The position numbers were made by a program, and so were the translations under genes. Below, one piece after another: positions 44,610 to 53,218 of a DNA stretch of 64,000 bases. Numbering within the stretch: position 1 is the first letter of the stretch; every line of letters begins with the position of its first letter. The notes under the pieces were generated by a model, which was not told the DNA's origin, did not search any database, and saw nothing but the letters and a program-made list of their open reading frames with translations. The stretch is taken from assembly GCA_033283325.1 (NCBI GenBank), contig JAWMQO010000001.1:124001-188000 (forward strand), given 5' to 3'. Source of the DNA: Mangrovimicrobium sp033283325. Its GTDB lineage: Bacteria; Pseudomonadota; Gammaproteobacteria; Pseudomonadales; Halieaceae.

Positions 44610-46799
44610 ATGAAGCACACTCGCATGTATAGCGCGATCGGCCTTACCCTGGCGCAGGCACTGGCCGTTGTCCCGGCGGCTAAAGCACAGCTCGAGGAGG
44701 TGATCGTCACCGCTGAGCGGCGCGAAGCGTCCCTGCAGGACACGGACATTTCGATGGCTGTATTCTCCACCCGAAGTATCGAAGAGCAGGGTATACAAAG
44801 CTATCTCGATCTCTCTGCACTGGCACCAAACGTATTGATGCATGAAATGCCTGGCAAGGCGGGTGGTGCCATCGCCATCCGTGGTTTCAAGAACGCCGAG
44901 ACTTTCGCTACCTTCGAGCCCAAAGTCGCCCTGTACCTCGACGGCGTTTTGCTCGCCAAGGGTGCCGGCTCGGTTTTCGACATCCTGGATCTCGAGCGGG
45001 TGGAAATCCTGCGTGGCCCGCAGGGCACGCTCTACGGGCGTAATACCGTGGGCGGCGCGGTAAACTTTATCACCAAAAAGCCGAGCACCGAGGAATTCTA
45101 CGGCAAATTGACCGCCACGGCAGGCAACTACGACCAGCGCGACCTCAAGGGTATGGTGAACATACCACTGGGTGACACGCTGGCAGTCAAGGCGAGCCTG
45201 GGAAGCCTGAAGCGCGACGGCTTCTGGGAAAACGCCCTCGATAACAACAAAACACTGGGTGACAAGGATCGCGAGACCGCCCACGTGCAGTTGATGTGGG
45301 AACCCAACGATAGCCTCAACATCCTCTACTCCTATGACCAGACGGATATCGACGAGGGTTTCTACCCCGGTGCGACGGTCAATTACGGCCCACTCGCACC
45401 CCAGCTCGCACCTTGGGTCCAGGACGGCACCGAGGACCGCTATTTCGACGGGCTGGATACTTTCACCAAGGCTGATATCAAGGGTCATGGCCTGACCCTT
45501 AACTGGGAGATCAACGACACCCTGTCGCTGGTGTCCATTACCGGGCTGCGTGAATTCCAGGTCGACAGTTTCCAGGATTCCGACGCCACCGCCGTGTTGC
45601 AGGGCCACGTCTACTCCGGGGACGACTACGAGAACCTGACCCAGGAGTTCCGCCTGGTGGGAGAGGTGTTTGACTCCAACCTGGAGTACGTAGTGGGCGC
45701 CTTCTACATGGATGAGGACATCAAGGACACTTACCAGGATATCGACCTGGGCAGCCTCGGCGTGAGCCTGGCATCGGGTGCGAAGGCCAAGAACGAAGTA
45801 TGGGCGATCTTCGGAGAGGGTACCTACAGCCTGACGGAAAGCCTCGATCTGACGCTCGGGTTGCGGTATACCGAGGAAGACCGGTCCATGACGAACAGGG
45901 CGGCCACCACGGTATTGGGCAGTGGCTTCGTTGTTTCCGACGTGACCAATCCCGACGGCCAGCAGGATTACGATGATGTTTCGGGCACTGTCAGTCTCAG
46001 CTATAACTGGACTCATGACCTGATGACATACTTCAAGGTGTCCAAGGGCTACAGCAGCGGCGGCCTGAATGCGCGCCAGGCGAATCCTGAACTTTTCTAC
46101 CCGGGCTATGATGAAGAAACCGTTATTACCTATGAGCTTGGCTGGAAAACAACCTGGCTGGACAATCGCCTGTTGGTCAACGGCGCGCTGTTCTACAACG
46201 ACTACAGCGACCTGCAGGTCAACCAGTTGACTGACACCGGTTCCAACAACATCGACAACGCCGGGGACGCGGAGATCACTGGTCTCGAGCTCGAGGTTAC
46301 AGCCGTCATTACCGACAATTTTGAAGTTGGCGGTGGTTACGGCTACCTGGATCCGAAGTACAAGACCTATATCAACGAGGGTATTCCCAGTGATCCCACC
46401 GATGATGTGGATCTGAGCAATAACCACTGGGCCCACGCACCGGACAATACATTCAATATGTATGCCCGCTATGAGGTTGAGGATGTCTTTGGCGGGAACC
46501 TTGTAATGCGAGTGGATTACAGCTGGGTCGACGATTACTTCCTGCTCACTGCCAATGGCCCCGACCTGGTCGATGGCAACACGGCGCCGAGTTACGAAAC
46601 GATCAATGCGCGGATTGCTCTCAATGAGATACCGGGACCGGGAGATACCCGCATGACCTTCGCGGCCTGGGGCAAAAATCTCGGCGATGAGCTCTGGTAC
46701 AACAGCGGCTTTGACCTCAGCGACGGCCCACTCGGTTACGTGGGCAAGTCGCCCTCGGCGCCGACGACCTTCGGCGTGGATCTCATCATAGAGTTCTGA
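44610..46799 (+). CDS. TonB-dependent outer-membrane receptor (third, different subfamily)
   Basis: The 729-residue protein has a signal peptide ending VVPAAKAQ, the TonB box/plug start LEEVIVTAERREASLQDTDISMAVFS, FDILDLERVEILRGPQGTLYGRNTVGGAVNFIT and a barrel ending FGVDLIIEF. It belongs to the FecA/iron-complex-like and natural-product receptor subfamily common in sphingomonads and marine gammaproteobacteria, distinct from the two paralogues at 11374 and 36971. It is controlled by the palindromic operator upstream. The ligand is unknown. Confidence 0.93.
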   Translation: MKHTRMYSAIGLTLAQALAVVPAAKAQLEEVIVTAERREASLQDTDISMAVFSTRSIEEQGIQSYLDLSALAPNVLMHEMPGKAGGAIAIRGFKNAETFATFEPKVALYLDGVLLAKGAGSVFDILDLERVEILRGPQGTLYGRNTVGGAVNFITKKPSTEEFYGKLTATAGNYDQRDLKGMVNIPLGDTLAVKASLGSLKRDGFWENALDNNKTLGDKDRETAHVQLMWEPNDSLNILYSYDQTDIDEGFYPGATVNYGPLAPQLAPWVQDGTEDRYFDGLDTFTKADIKGHGLTLNWEINDTLSLVSITGLREFQVDSFQDSDATAVLQGHVYSGDDYENLTQEFRLVGEVFDSNLEYVVGAFYMDEDIKDTYQDIDLGSLGVSLASGAKAKNEVWAIFGEGTYSLTESLDLTLGLRYTEEDRSMTNRAATTVLGSGFVVSDVTNPDGQQDYDDVSGTVSLSYNWTHDLMTYFKVSKGYSSGGLNARQANPELFYPGYDEETVITYELGWKTTWLDNRLLVNGALFYNDYSDLQVNQLTDTGSNNIDNAGDAEITGLELEVTAVITDNFEVGGGYGYLDPKYKTYINEGIPSDPTDDVDLSNNHWAHAPDNTFNMYARYEVEDVFGGNLVMRVDYSWVDDYFLLTANGPDLVDGNTAPSYETINARIALNEIPGPGDTRMTFAAWGKNLGDELWYNSGFDLSDGPLGYVGKSPSAPTTFGVDLIIEF

Positions 46800-46822
46800 G
46801 CGTGAAGCACGCGAGGCGCAGA

Positions 46823-46854
46823 CCCCCGTTCTCGGCAGAGAGCGGGGGTTTTTT
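46823..46854 (+). terminator. Rho-independent terminator after the third TonB receptor
   Basis: CCCCCGTTCTC (46823-46833) pairs with GAGAGCGGGGG (46838-46848) with one G-T wobble around GGCA, followed by six T (46849-46854). Confidence 0.93.
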
Positions 46855-46862
46855 CTGCGCTC

Positions 46863-46904
46863 TTGACAACAATCACTCCTCGCAACTAAGCTACACAATG
46901 TAGC
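46863..46904 (+). promoter_or_regulatory. Promoter with palindromic operator before the second P450 cassette
   Basis: TTGACA (46863-46868), 18 bp, TAAGCT (46887-46892) and the palindrome GCTACAC-A-ATGTAGC (46890-46904, one arm base different) repeat the layout at 44486-44527; the sequence from AACTAAGC to TAGCATA is shared. The SDR start is 51 bp downstream. Confidence 0.78.
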
Positions 46905-46955
46905 ATAGATAATATAAAACAGCTGGAGACTTCGCTGCGGCGAAGTAGTGGGAAC

Positions 46956-47720
46956 ATGGTGCAATTCGCAGGTAAGACCGCACTTGTTACGGGCGGTTCA
47001 CGTGGGCTCGGTCGGGCGATTGCGGTAGATTTCGCGAAACAGGGTGCCCTGGTCGCGATCAACTACGCCCGCAATGATGAGGCCGCAGTTGAGACCCTCG
47101 ATATGATCGAGGCCGCTGGAGGTAAGGGTTTCCTGATCAAGGAACCCCAGGTAAGTCTCGAATCCGCGCAAGCATTGAAGGATAAACTGGACGCCGGCTT
47201 GATTGAACGCACTGGTAGCCCTGGCCTGGATATTCTAGTCAACAATGCCGGTGGCGGTCCCGTCGCCAATATCGATGACACGACAACGGAAATCTTCGAG
47301 CAAATTGTCTCAGACAATATGCGTGGACCGTTCTATGTTACCAAGGTTCTCAAGCCACGCTTGCGCGACAATGGCCGGCTAATATTTTTCAGTTCCCTTG
47401 GGGCGCGGCATTCACGCCCCAACTTTGTGGTTTACGCCATGTGTAAATCAGCGATTGAAACCCTGACGTATGTGATGGCCAAGGAGCTCGGTCATCGGGG
47501 TATTACCGTGAATTGCATCATGCCCGGCTTGATTGCATCGGATGCTAACGCGGATTTGCGAGCGGATCCTGTAGCGAGAAAGCACTTTGAGGATAATGTG
47601 CTTCTGGGTCGACTTGGAGAACCTGCAGACCTTTCCGGTGTTGCTTCTTCTCTCGCGTCACCGCAGATGGGCTATGTTACAGGGCAGGTTGTCGAGGTAA
47701 GCGGTGGGCTGTTTTTCTAG
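46956..47720 (+). CDS. Short-chain dehydrogenase/reductase
   Basis: The 254-residue classical SDR has TGGSRGLG, NNAGGGP, FFSSLGA and YAMCKSAIE with the C-terminal YVTGQVVEVSGG, similar to 3-oxoacyl-ACP reductase-like SDRs. It is the first gene of the operon with P450 47793 and follows the palindromic operator. It has no counterpart at this position in the first cassette. Confidence 0.9.
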   Translation: MVQFAGKTALVTGGSRGLGRAIAVDFAKQGALVAINYARNDEAAVETLDMIEAAGGKGFLIKEPQVSLESAQALKDKLDAGLIERTGSPGLDILVNNAGGGPVANIDDTTTEIFEQIVSDNMRGPFYVTKVLKPRLRDNGRLIFFSSLGARHSRPNFVVYAMCKSAIETLTYVMAKELGHRGITVNCIMPGLIASDANADLRADPVARKHFEDNVLLGRLGEPADLSGVASSLASPQMGYVTGQVVEVSGGLFF

Positions 47721-47792
47721 CGTTCAGCTACCAACAAGCACGATTGACCGTCCACCCCGCCGTTTCGTCGCTGGATTTAGAGAGCTCAATTT

Positions 47793-49067
47793 ATGACACA
47801 ACCGAACATCGAAGATCGCGATTACTTCACTGACGAAGAGATCCTGCTTGAACCGAACGAGTACTTTCGTCATTGCCTCGCGCGCTCTCCCGTATATGAC
47901 GTCCCCGGCCGGGACTATATGATGGTCACGGGCTATCGCGAGTGCATTGAAGTAGTACGGAATACCGATGACTTTTCCTCCATATTCTGTTTCTCGCCTT
48001 ATGGCGCCGGTTTACCACTCCCTTTCCAACCTGAGGGCGACGATATTTCAGAGCAGCTCGAGGCGTGTCGTACGCCGGACGATCTGCTGGTGAGCTATGA
48101 TGGCGACTTTCATGCTAAAAACCGCTCAATCCTCAACAAGCTGTTTACCCCTGCGCGACTGAAAGCGAACGAAGCCTTCATGCGCGAACAAGCGGACAAA
48201 CTCCTGGCGGAACTGGTAGACCGCGGTTCATGTGAAGTCATCGAAGACTTTGCCCTGCCATTCGCCACGGGCGTTATCGCGGACCTTCTGGGTATCCCAG
48301 ACGGAGATCGTGAGCTTTTCATGGAAGTGATTGCAGCGTCGCCACCGATTGGCTCGAAAGTGGATCCGGACGACGTAAAAACCCTGATTCCGCACTTCGG
48401 CTACATGTCCGACTTTTTCGAACGCTATATCAGGGATCGCAGGGCCATTCCTGCCCCGGACGTGTTGCACGAACTGGCAACCGCGAAATACCCCGACGGT
48501 TCTACCCCGGAACTGATGGAAATCGTGAAGCTCGCCATGTTCATGTTTGTCGGCGGCCGGGGTAGCAGTTCCAAATTCCTTGCTACCTGCCTGTACTTTC
48601 TCGCAGATATGCCAGATGTTCAGCTACAACTGCGCAAGGACGGCAAACTGGTTCCGGCGTTCATCGAAGAAGTTTTACGACTCCAGGGTACCACCAAGGC
48701 CACCTTCAGGCTGGCACGAAGAAACACGATGATCGGCGATGTGGCAGTCCCGGCGGGCACCAAGGTCGCGGTGGCTTTCGAGGCGGCAAACCGCGATCCG
48801 GGCCAGTGGGAGAGTCCCGATGAATTCCAGCTACAGCGTCCCGGGGTTCGCCAGCACCTCGCCTTCGGCCGGGGAGTGCATACCTGTGCAGGGGCGCCGC
48901 TGGCCCGACTTGAGGCGGGTGTGGTTATTGAGCGCTTTCTTGAGCACTGTTCTGCTATCGCCCTCGATGAGCAAGTACATGGCGAAGCGGGAAATCGCAG
49001 TATGCAGTTTGAGCCGAGCTATATAGCGCGTGGGCTCCGGTGTGTGAATCTGCGACTTGCTCGCTGA
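47793..49067 (+). CDS. Cytochrome P450 with a degenerate I-helix motif (third of three)
   Basis: The 424-residue P450 keeps ExxR (EEVLRLQG) and the haem Cys365 in FGRGVHTCAGAPLARLEA, but its I-helix motif reads GGRGSS (254-259) where the other two copies have AGQDTT. The Asp-Thr pair that delivers protons for O-O cleavage in ordinary P450 hydroxylases is therefore missing. The rest of the protein looks intact, and the gene is in a repressed operon with SDRs, so it is not an obvious pseudogene. It may use peroxide, do a non-hydroxylating reaction, or bind substrate only (inference). Confidence 0.94.
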   Translation: MTQPNIEDRDYFTDEEILLEPNEYFRHCLARSPVYDVPGRDYMMVTGYRECIEVVRNTDDFSSIFCFSPYGAGLPLPFQPEGDDISEQLEACRTPDDLLVSYDGDFHAKNRSILNKLFTPARLKANEAFMREQADKLLAELVDRGSCEVIEDFALPFATGVIADLLGIPDGDRELFMEVIAASPPIGSKVDPDDVKTLIPHFGYMSDFFERYIRDRRAIPAPDVLHELATAKYPDGSTPELMEIVKLAMFMFVGGRGSSSKFLATCLYFLADMPDVQLQLRKDGKLVPAFIEEVLRLQGTTKATFRLARRNTMIGDVAVPAGTKVAVAFEAANRDPGQWESPDEFQLQRPGVRQHLAFGRGVHTCAGAPLARLEAGVVIERFLEHCSAIALDEQVHGEAGNRSMQFEPSYIARGLRCVNLRLAR

Positions 49068-49109
49068 TCGACGCCATGGAAATGAAATAAGAAATCGGAT
49101 TTGAACGCT

Positions 49110-49874
49110 ATGAGACGACTGGAAGACAAGGTGATTTTCGTTGCTGGCGCTGGCGGAATTGGCGCCGGTCTGGCCAAACGCTACGCGGAGGAGGGCGCCC
49201 GGGTCCTGCTTGGCGATATCGACCTTGCGGCCGCGGAGCAGGTCGCCGGGGAGATCACTGCTAGCGGCCACGACTGCAGGAGCATTCACCTTGACGGATC
49301 TGACGAGACATCCGTTAACGCAGCAATAAGTTTCTGCGTGGATACGCTGGGGGGGCTTGATGGCATGCATGTCAACTTCGCATCCCTGGCGGACAGCAAT
49401 CGCGAATACGGCATCCTGGAACTGCCCCTTGAGGTGTATGACCAGACCCAGCGAGTCAATGTACGCGGGTTTTACCTCTGCACTCGCGCGGCCCTCCCTG
49501 CAATGTTGGCTGGCGGTGGCGGTTCGATCCTGTATACCAGCTCCATCGGTGCCTACACCGGAGGTGTGGCCCAGGTAGCCTACTCGATGAGCAAAGCCGC
49601 GGGGCATGCATTGATGCGCCACGTCGCCAGTCGCTACGGACCGGAGGGCGTAAGAGCCAACGCGATAGCGCCGGGCCTCATTCTTCATCCCGCGGCCGAG
49701 GCGGAAATATCCGATGAACTCCTCGAAATGTGTTGCGCACGTGCGAGCATCAAGAGCAGGACGGGACGGCCCACTGACATAGCCGCGCTGGGAGCGTTAC
49801 TGATGTCTGATGAAGGCAGTTACATCACCGGCCAGGTTGTCTGCGTCGATGGCGGAACCACTATGCGAGCTTGA
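49110..49874 (+). CDS. Atypical short-chain dehydrogenase/reductase (cassette copy 2)
   Basis: The 254-residue SDR has the same shortened loop AGAGGIGAG, HVNFA for NNAG and the AYSMSK active site as the SDR at 34699, and the two agree over most of their length (LEDKVI/LAEKVI, EYGILELPLEVYDQTQRVNVRGFYLCTRA and the C-terminus GSYITGQVVCVDGGTTMRA). ATG 49110 was chosen over TTG 49101. It follows P450 47793 by 42 bp. Confidence 0.9.
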   Translation: MRRLEDKVIFVAGAGGIGAGLAKRYAEEGARVLLGDIDLAAAEQVAGEITASGHDCRSIHLDGSDETSVNAAISFCVDTLGGLDGMHVNFASLADSNREYGILELPLEVYDQTQRVNVRGFYLCTRAALPAMLAGGGGSILYTSSIGAYTGGVAQVAYSMSKAAGHALMRHVASRYGPEGVRANAIAPGLILHPAAEAEISDELLEMCCARASIKSRTGRPTDIAALGALLMSDEGSYITGQVVCVDGGTTMRA

Positions 49875-49959
49875 GATGAGCCTGGTACGCCCGCAAGTCG
49901 TGCGAACCGGAGAAGATATATCCCAATCAACCCAAAGCAGATTGCAGGAGAAATAACAA

Positions 49960-50409
49960 ATGAATGAGACTTCAGATCGCGCTGAACGCCTGATTAAAAT
50001 TGTCCGTCAATGGGGGGCAGACTACGCCAGGATCACCAGGGATACGCTGGATAGACCTTGTACTCCAGAAGACTTCGACCCCATTACAAATGTGATCGAT
50101 ACACAGAATTTTACCCGTATCGGTGTATTCAAGGATGAGGCGGATTGGCCGCTCTGCCTGGAGAAATATCTCCAGTTCGCTGGCACTTCAGTCTGGACGG
50201 GTAAACTACGCTACATCAACGCAGTAAATAATATTGTCTTCCAGGAACTGGAGGAGACCATCACCCGGCCGCACGGCGAGAATGTTATCTATACCATGTC
50301 CGTTTTCGAGTTCAATGATGACGATAAGGTGACGGCCCTGAGGGTCTACATGCAGCAGGTGCAGGATGTCGATAATGTGCTGATTCTTGGTACGGAGAAT
50401 AAACAGTGA
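49960..50409 (+). CDS. NTF2/SnoaL-like protein (cassette copy 2)
   Basis: The 149-residue protein is the counterpart of the one at 35567, sharing IDTQNFTRIGVFKDEADWP, LEE and TMSVFEFNDDDKVTALRVYMQQ. Its stop overlaps the start of the next gene (GTGA at 50406-50409), implying coupled translation. The function is unknown; an accessory role in the P450/SDR step is inferred from the conserved order. Confidence 0.78.
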   Translation: MNETSDRAERLIKIVRQWGADYARITRDTLDRPCTPEDFDPITNVIDTQNFTRIGVFKDEADWPLCLEKYLQFAGTSVWTGKLRYINAVNNIVFQELEETITRPHGENVIYTMSVFEFNDDDKVTALRVYMQQVQDVDNVLILGTENKQ

Positions 50410-50993
50410 TCGAAGCTGATCCCCCAGCCCGCCTCCCGCAGATTACGCGGGAGGAATTTACCGAGGAAACCGACGCTTTTTTCGCCCAGTGGAGCGACGG
50501 CTTCTTCAATAACGTTGATTCGAATCCGGTGCTGTTGACCTTCGCGCATCATCCTGCGCTGGCCAACGCATTCTCGCCTCTTAATGTCCACCTGCTGACC
50601 GAAAACACCCTGCCGGTAAAGCAACGCCAGATCGCGATCATGCGCACCGCCTGGATCTGCAAGTGCACTTACATGTGGTCCAGCCACCTGAGGACCAGTC
50701 AACGCTGCGGCCTTTCAATTGATATGTTCGAGCCGGTGAAGAATGGCGCCGAAGACCCGTTTTTTAACGAGTTCGAACGTAGCGTTATACGGGCGACGGA
50801 AGACCTGGTAAACGAAAAGCGCATCGGCGATGACAATTGGCAGGCGCTTGCGGCTCAATGGAGTAAACAGCAATTGCTCGATTTCATGTTTACCGTCGGC
50901 TGTTATGTCATGGTTGCGGGAGTCATGAATTCCGCGGGAGTCGAACGAAAAGAAGAGCTCCTTCAACTGGCGGCGGAACATGGGGCACCCTAG
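50406..50993 (+). CDS. Carboxymuconolactone decarboxylase-fold protein
   Basis: The 195-residue protein has the CMD core LPVKQRQIAIMRTAWICKCTYMWSSHLRTSQRCGLSIDMF and the second helix pair ERSVIRATEDLVNEKRIGDDNWQAL. It is related to the CMD-fold protein at 28784, again with an incomplete cysteine motif (CKC then TYMWSSH rather than CxxC). GTG start 50406 overlaps the previous stop. It ends the second cassette. Confidence 0.82.
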   Translation: MIEADPPARLPQITREEFTEETDAFFAQWSDGFFNNVDSNPVLLTFAHHPALANAFSPLNVHLLTENTLPVKQRQIAIMRTAWICKCTYMWSSHLRTSQRCGLSIDMFEPVKNGAEDPFFNEFERSVIRATEDLVNEKRIGDDNWQALAAQWSKQQLLDFMFTVGCYVMVAGVMNSAGVERKEELLQLAAEHGAP

Positions 50994-51111
50994 CTTCGGC
51001 GTCGGATAATTTGCCGCGAAACTATTCATTGTTTCCGGGACTGAACAGACCTGAATGATAACCCTGCATGCTACTGGCGCTAGCGAGTGCGGTGGAGCCA
51101 AGGAGATTACC

Positions 51112-53091
51112 ATGATGGCGGGAGGGCAGGTCAGCATATTACGTGCCGTTGCCTGGCTTTTATTGTGTTTGTCGGCTTACGGGTGCGACAACGACAGTCA
51201 GGGCGGGAGTCAGAATAATGCGGCAGATGGCGCACTCGAGGCAGTGGTCGTCGAGCCACTCCCCCTGCCGCCTACGGCGCCATCAACTATCCCGGGTTCC
51301 TGTACACAGGCGGTCAATCCCAACGGAACCGGCTGCCTGAGCCCCGATCGCGGGGGTATTGACGGTGCAAGGTCATTCAGCCCCGACGGGATTCATGTCT
51401 ATGTATCCATCAGGTTTGCCGGGGCGCCTGAAGAGCCTGATCAGGGGAGTATTTATAGCGGCGGTCAACTGATACTGGTGAAAACAGATGGCACGACTTT
51501 CGCCAACGGCGATGGATGGCGTTGTGTCACCTGCGGCGTCCCGGAACAAAACCGGGTTGGCATCAATAACCCCAACGACAACACGTACCCTGAAGCCTTT
51601 CACGATGGTATGCGAGTCAAGATGGGCACCAATATCCTCGATTGCAGCCCATACCAGATTACGGAAGACCTGTGCACGCCTGAAAGCACGCATATCTACC
51701 CTATCAAATCGCCCTTTTTCAATTTTCGTATCATGCGTGAGCTGCGTCTTCATCCGGACAACGTGCACCTTGGCTGGAACCAGCTTTTCCTCACGCCAGA
51801 CTTTTCCGGCGCAACCCAGTTTGCTGCCTTTGGGCGGCTGGAATTCAATGCCTCTCCCGATTTTGGCCCGCCGGGATATGAATTGCGCAATGTCTCGTTC
51901 CTGCTCAGCCCGGAGCTAGGTAAGTCAGGCCGTTTTTTCAGCGTGAAGTCAGCCGGTGAGCTTCGTTTCGAGCCACCGATAGGCGTTATAGGCGAGTTCC
52001 GGGGCTTCACCCCGGACGGAACCCATACGCTGGGTATAGGGACACAGGATTCTTTCAACTACGATATATTCGCCACCAGCCTCGTCACGGGTGAGTCCCG
52101 GCGGCTGACCAGGGATCCCGCCTATACCGACCCGGCGGTAGTTGCACCCGATGGAAAATCCATGGTCATCATGGACGGGCGAGTGACTACGGAAACCGGT
52201 TACCCGGATGCAAACCCGGCGGGCACTGATGGCAGGCTCTATTTTGCCAGCGCGGGTATCGGGGTTCCTCCCTTGATCGATCTGGCTATTGCAGAAGCGA
52301 TAGCGGGTATCTATACCCTCCCTGCGAGGGGGTCTTTCCTGCAACCCTACCTGATCGACCTGGAAAATGAGATAACGCCCGACGACCCGGATATTCACGA
52401 CGGTCAACAACTCAACGCTGGAGGTGATCCAGCGGCGGGAAGTGGCAGCATCAGTGATCCGCAGTGGCTTGGCGGCGCGGATCCGGCCTGGTCACCCGAC
52501 AGTACCGCGGTAGTTTATTACCAGCGCCGGGGATGTAATCCGGAGCCGGCGGAATGCCCGCCCTCCACAGAACCGGGCGAGCGGCATTCACGCCTGATGA
52601 TAGCCCGGCTGACGGACCGGGAGCCCGCCGAACCGCTGCCGCAGCCGGAACCTGTTCCCGACGAGGTGCCGTGGGGCATGCACTACGAGTTCGGTGATCC
52701 TCTGCCGCCGGTGCGGCAAATCGTGCCCGCCGGAACCTATGTGCTGATGGGGGAGAGCGGTTCGGCCGAGGTGGTCGTGACGACAGGTCCATCCCGCTTT
52801 AATGAGGGAGAATCAGAGGTAAGCTCTGTGTCAGTGATCTACAGCAACTACAGCGCGGATGGATTCAATTTCATTGACGGTACCGAGTCCGGCGAACGCA
52901 ACCCGGGTACCGGAGGCACCACTCTCACCTGGCACGCGGATCTTACCTTCAGTGGCTTACACGAGGGGAGCAGGAAAACCAGCGAGCCAGGAGGTTTTGT
53001 GGTCAGGTTATCCCGCCTTGGCGCAGCGGGCGAGTTCTCCGGCTCCCTTGTAACAACGCTGGATGGGATGACTTATCGATCCCCTGAGTAA
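51112..53091 (+). CDS. Lipoprotein with WD40-like beta-propeller (PD40) repeats
   Basis: The 659-residue protein has a lipoprotein signal (VAWLLLCLSAYGC, Cys25), then repeated SPDG or TPDG strands (RSFSPDGIHVYVS, RGFTPDGTHTLGI, VVAPDGKSMVIM, PAWSPDSTAVVYY) of TolB/PD40-type propeller blades. ATG 51112 with AAGGAG upstream was chosen rather than ATG 51055. Four or more cysteines in the first third (CTQAVNPNGTGCLS, CVTCG, ILDCSPY) may form disulfides. The function is unknown; surface binding of a glycan or protein is possible. Confidence 0.75.
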   Translation: MMAGGQVSILRAVAWLLLCLSAYGCDNDSQGGSQNNAADGALEAVVVEPLPLPPTAPSTIPGSCTQAVNPNGTGCLSPDRGGIDGARSFSPDGIHVYVSIRFAGAPEEPDQGSIYSGGQLILVKTDGTTFANGDGWRCVTCGVPEQNRVGINNPNDNTYPEAFHDGMRVKMGTNILDCSPYQITEDLCTPESTHIYPIKSPFFNFRIMRELRLHPDNVHLGWNQLFLTPDFSGATQFAAFGRLEFNASPDFGPPGYELRNVSFLLSPELGKSGRFFSVKSAGELRFEPPIGVIGEFRGFTPDGTHTLGIGTQDSFNYDIFATSLVTGESRRLTRDPAYTDPAVVAPDGKSMVIMDGRVTTETGYPDANPAGTDGRLYFASAGIGVPPLIDLAIAEAIAGIYTLPARGSFLQPYLIDLENEITPDDPDIHDGQQLNAGGDPAAGSGSISDPQWLGGADPAWSPDSTAVVYYQRRGCNPEPAECPPSTEPGERHSRLMIARLTDREPAEPLPQPEPVPDEVPWGMHYEFGDPLPPVRQIVPAGTYVLMGESGSAEVVVTTGPSRFNEGESEVSSVSVIYSNYSADGFNFIDGTESGERNPGTGGTTLTWHADLTFSGLHEGSRKTSEPGGFVVRLSRLGAAGEFSGSLVTTLDGMTYRSPE

Positions 53092-53218
53092 TACGCCCGA
53101 GGTAATCCCTCCTCGCAGGCAGCGCCGGTCCGGTATGGCCGACGCAAAATCTGATCCCTGCGCCGGACAAGGTTGCTTCCAGAGCTGTTCAATCCGAGCC
53201 AGACTGATCTTCGACGAG

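Noticed and set aside
44514..46964. 816-codon minus-strand frame opposite the third TonB receptor
   Set aside because: It mirrors the receptor gene exactly, has no recognisable motif and would read through a strong terminator and both operators.
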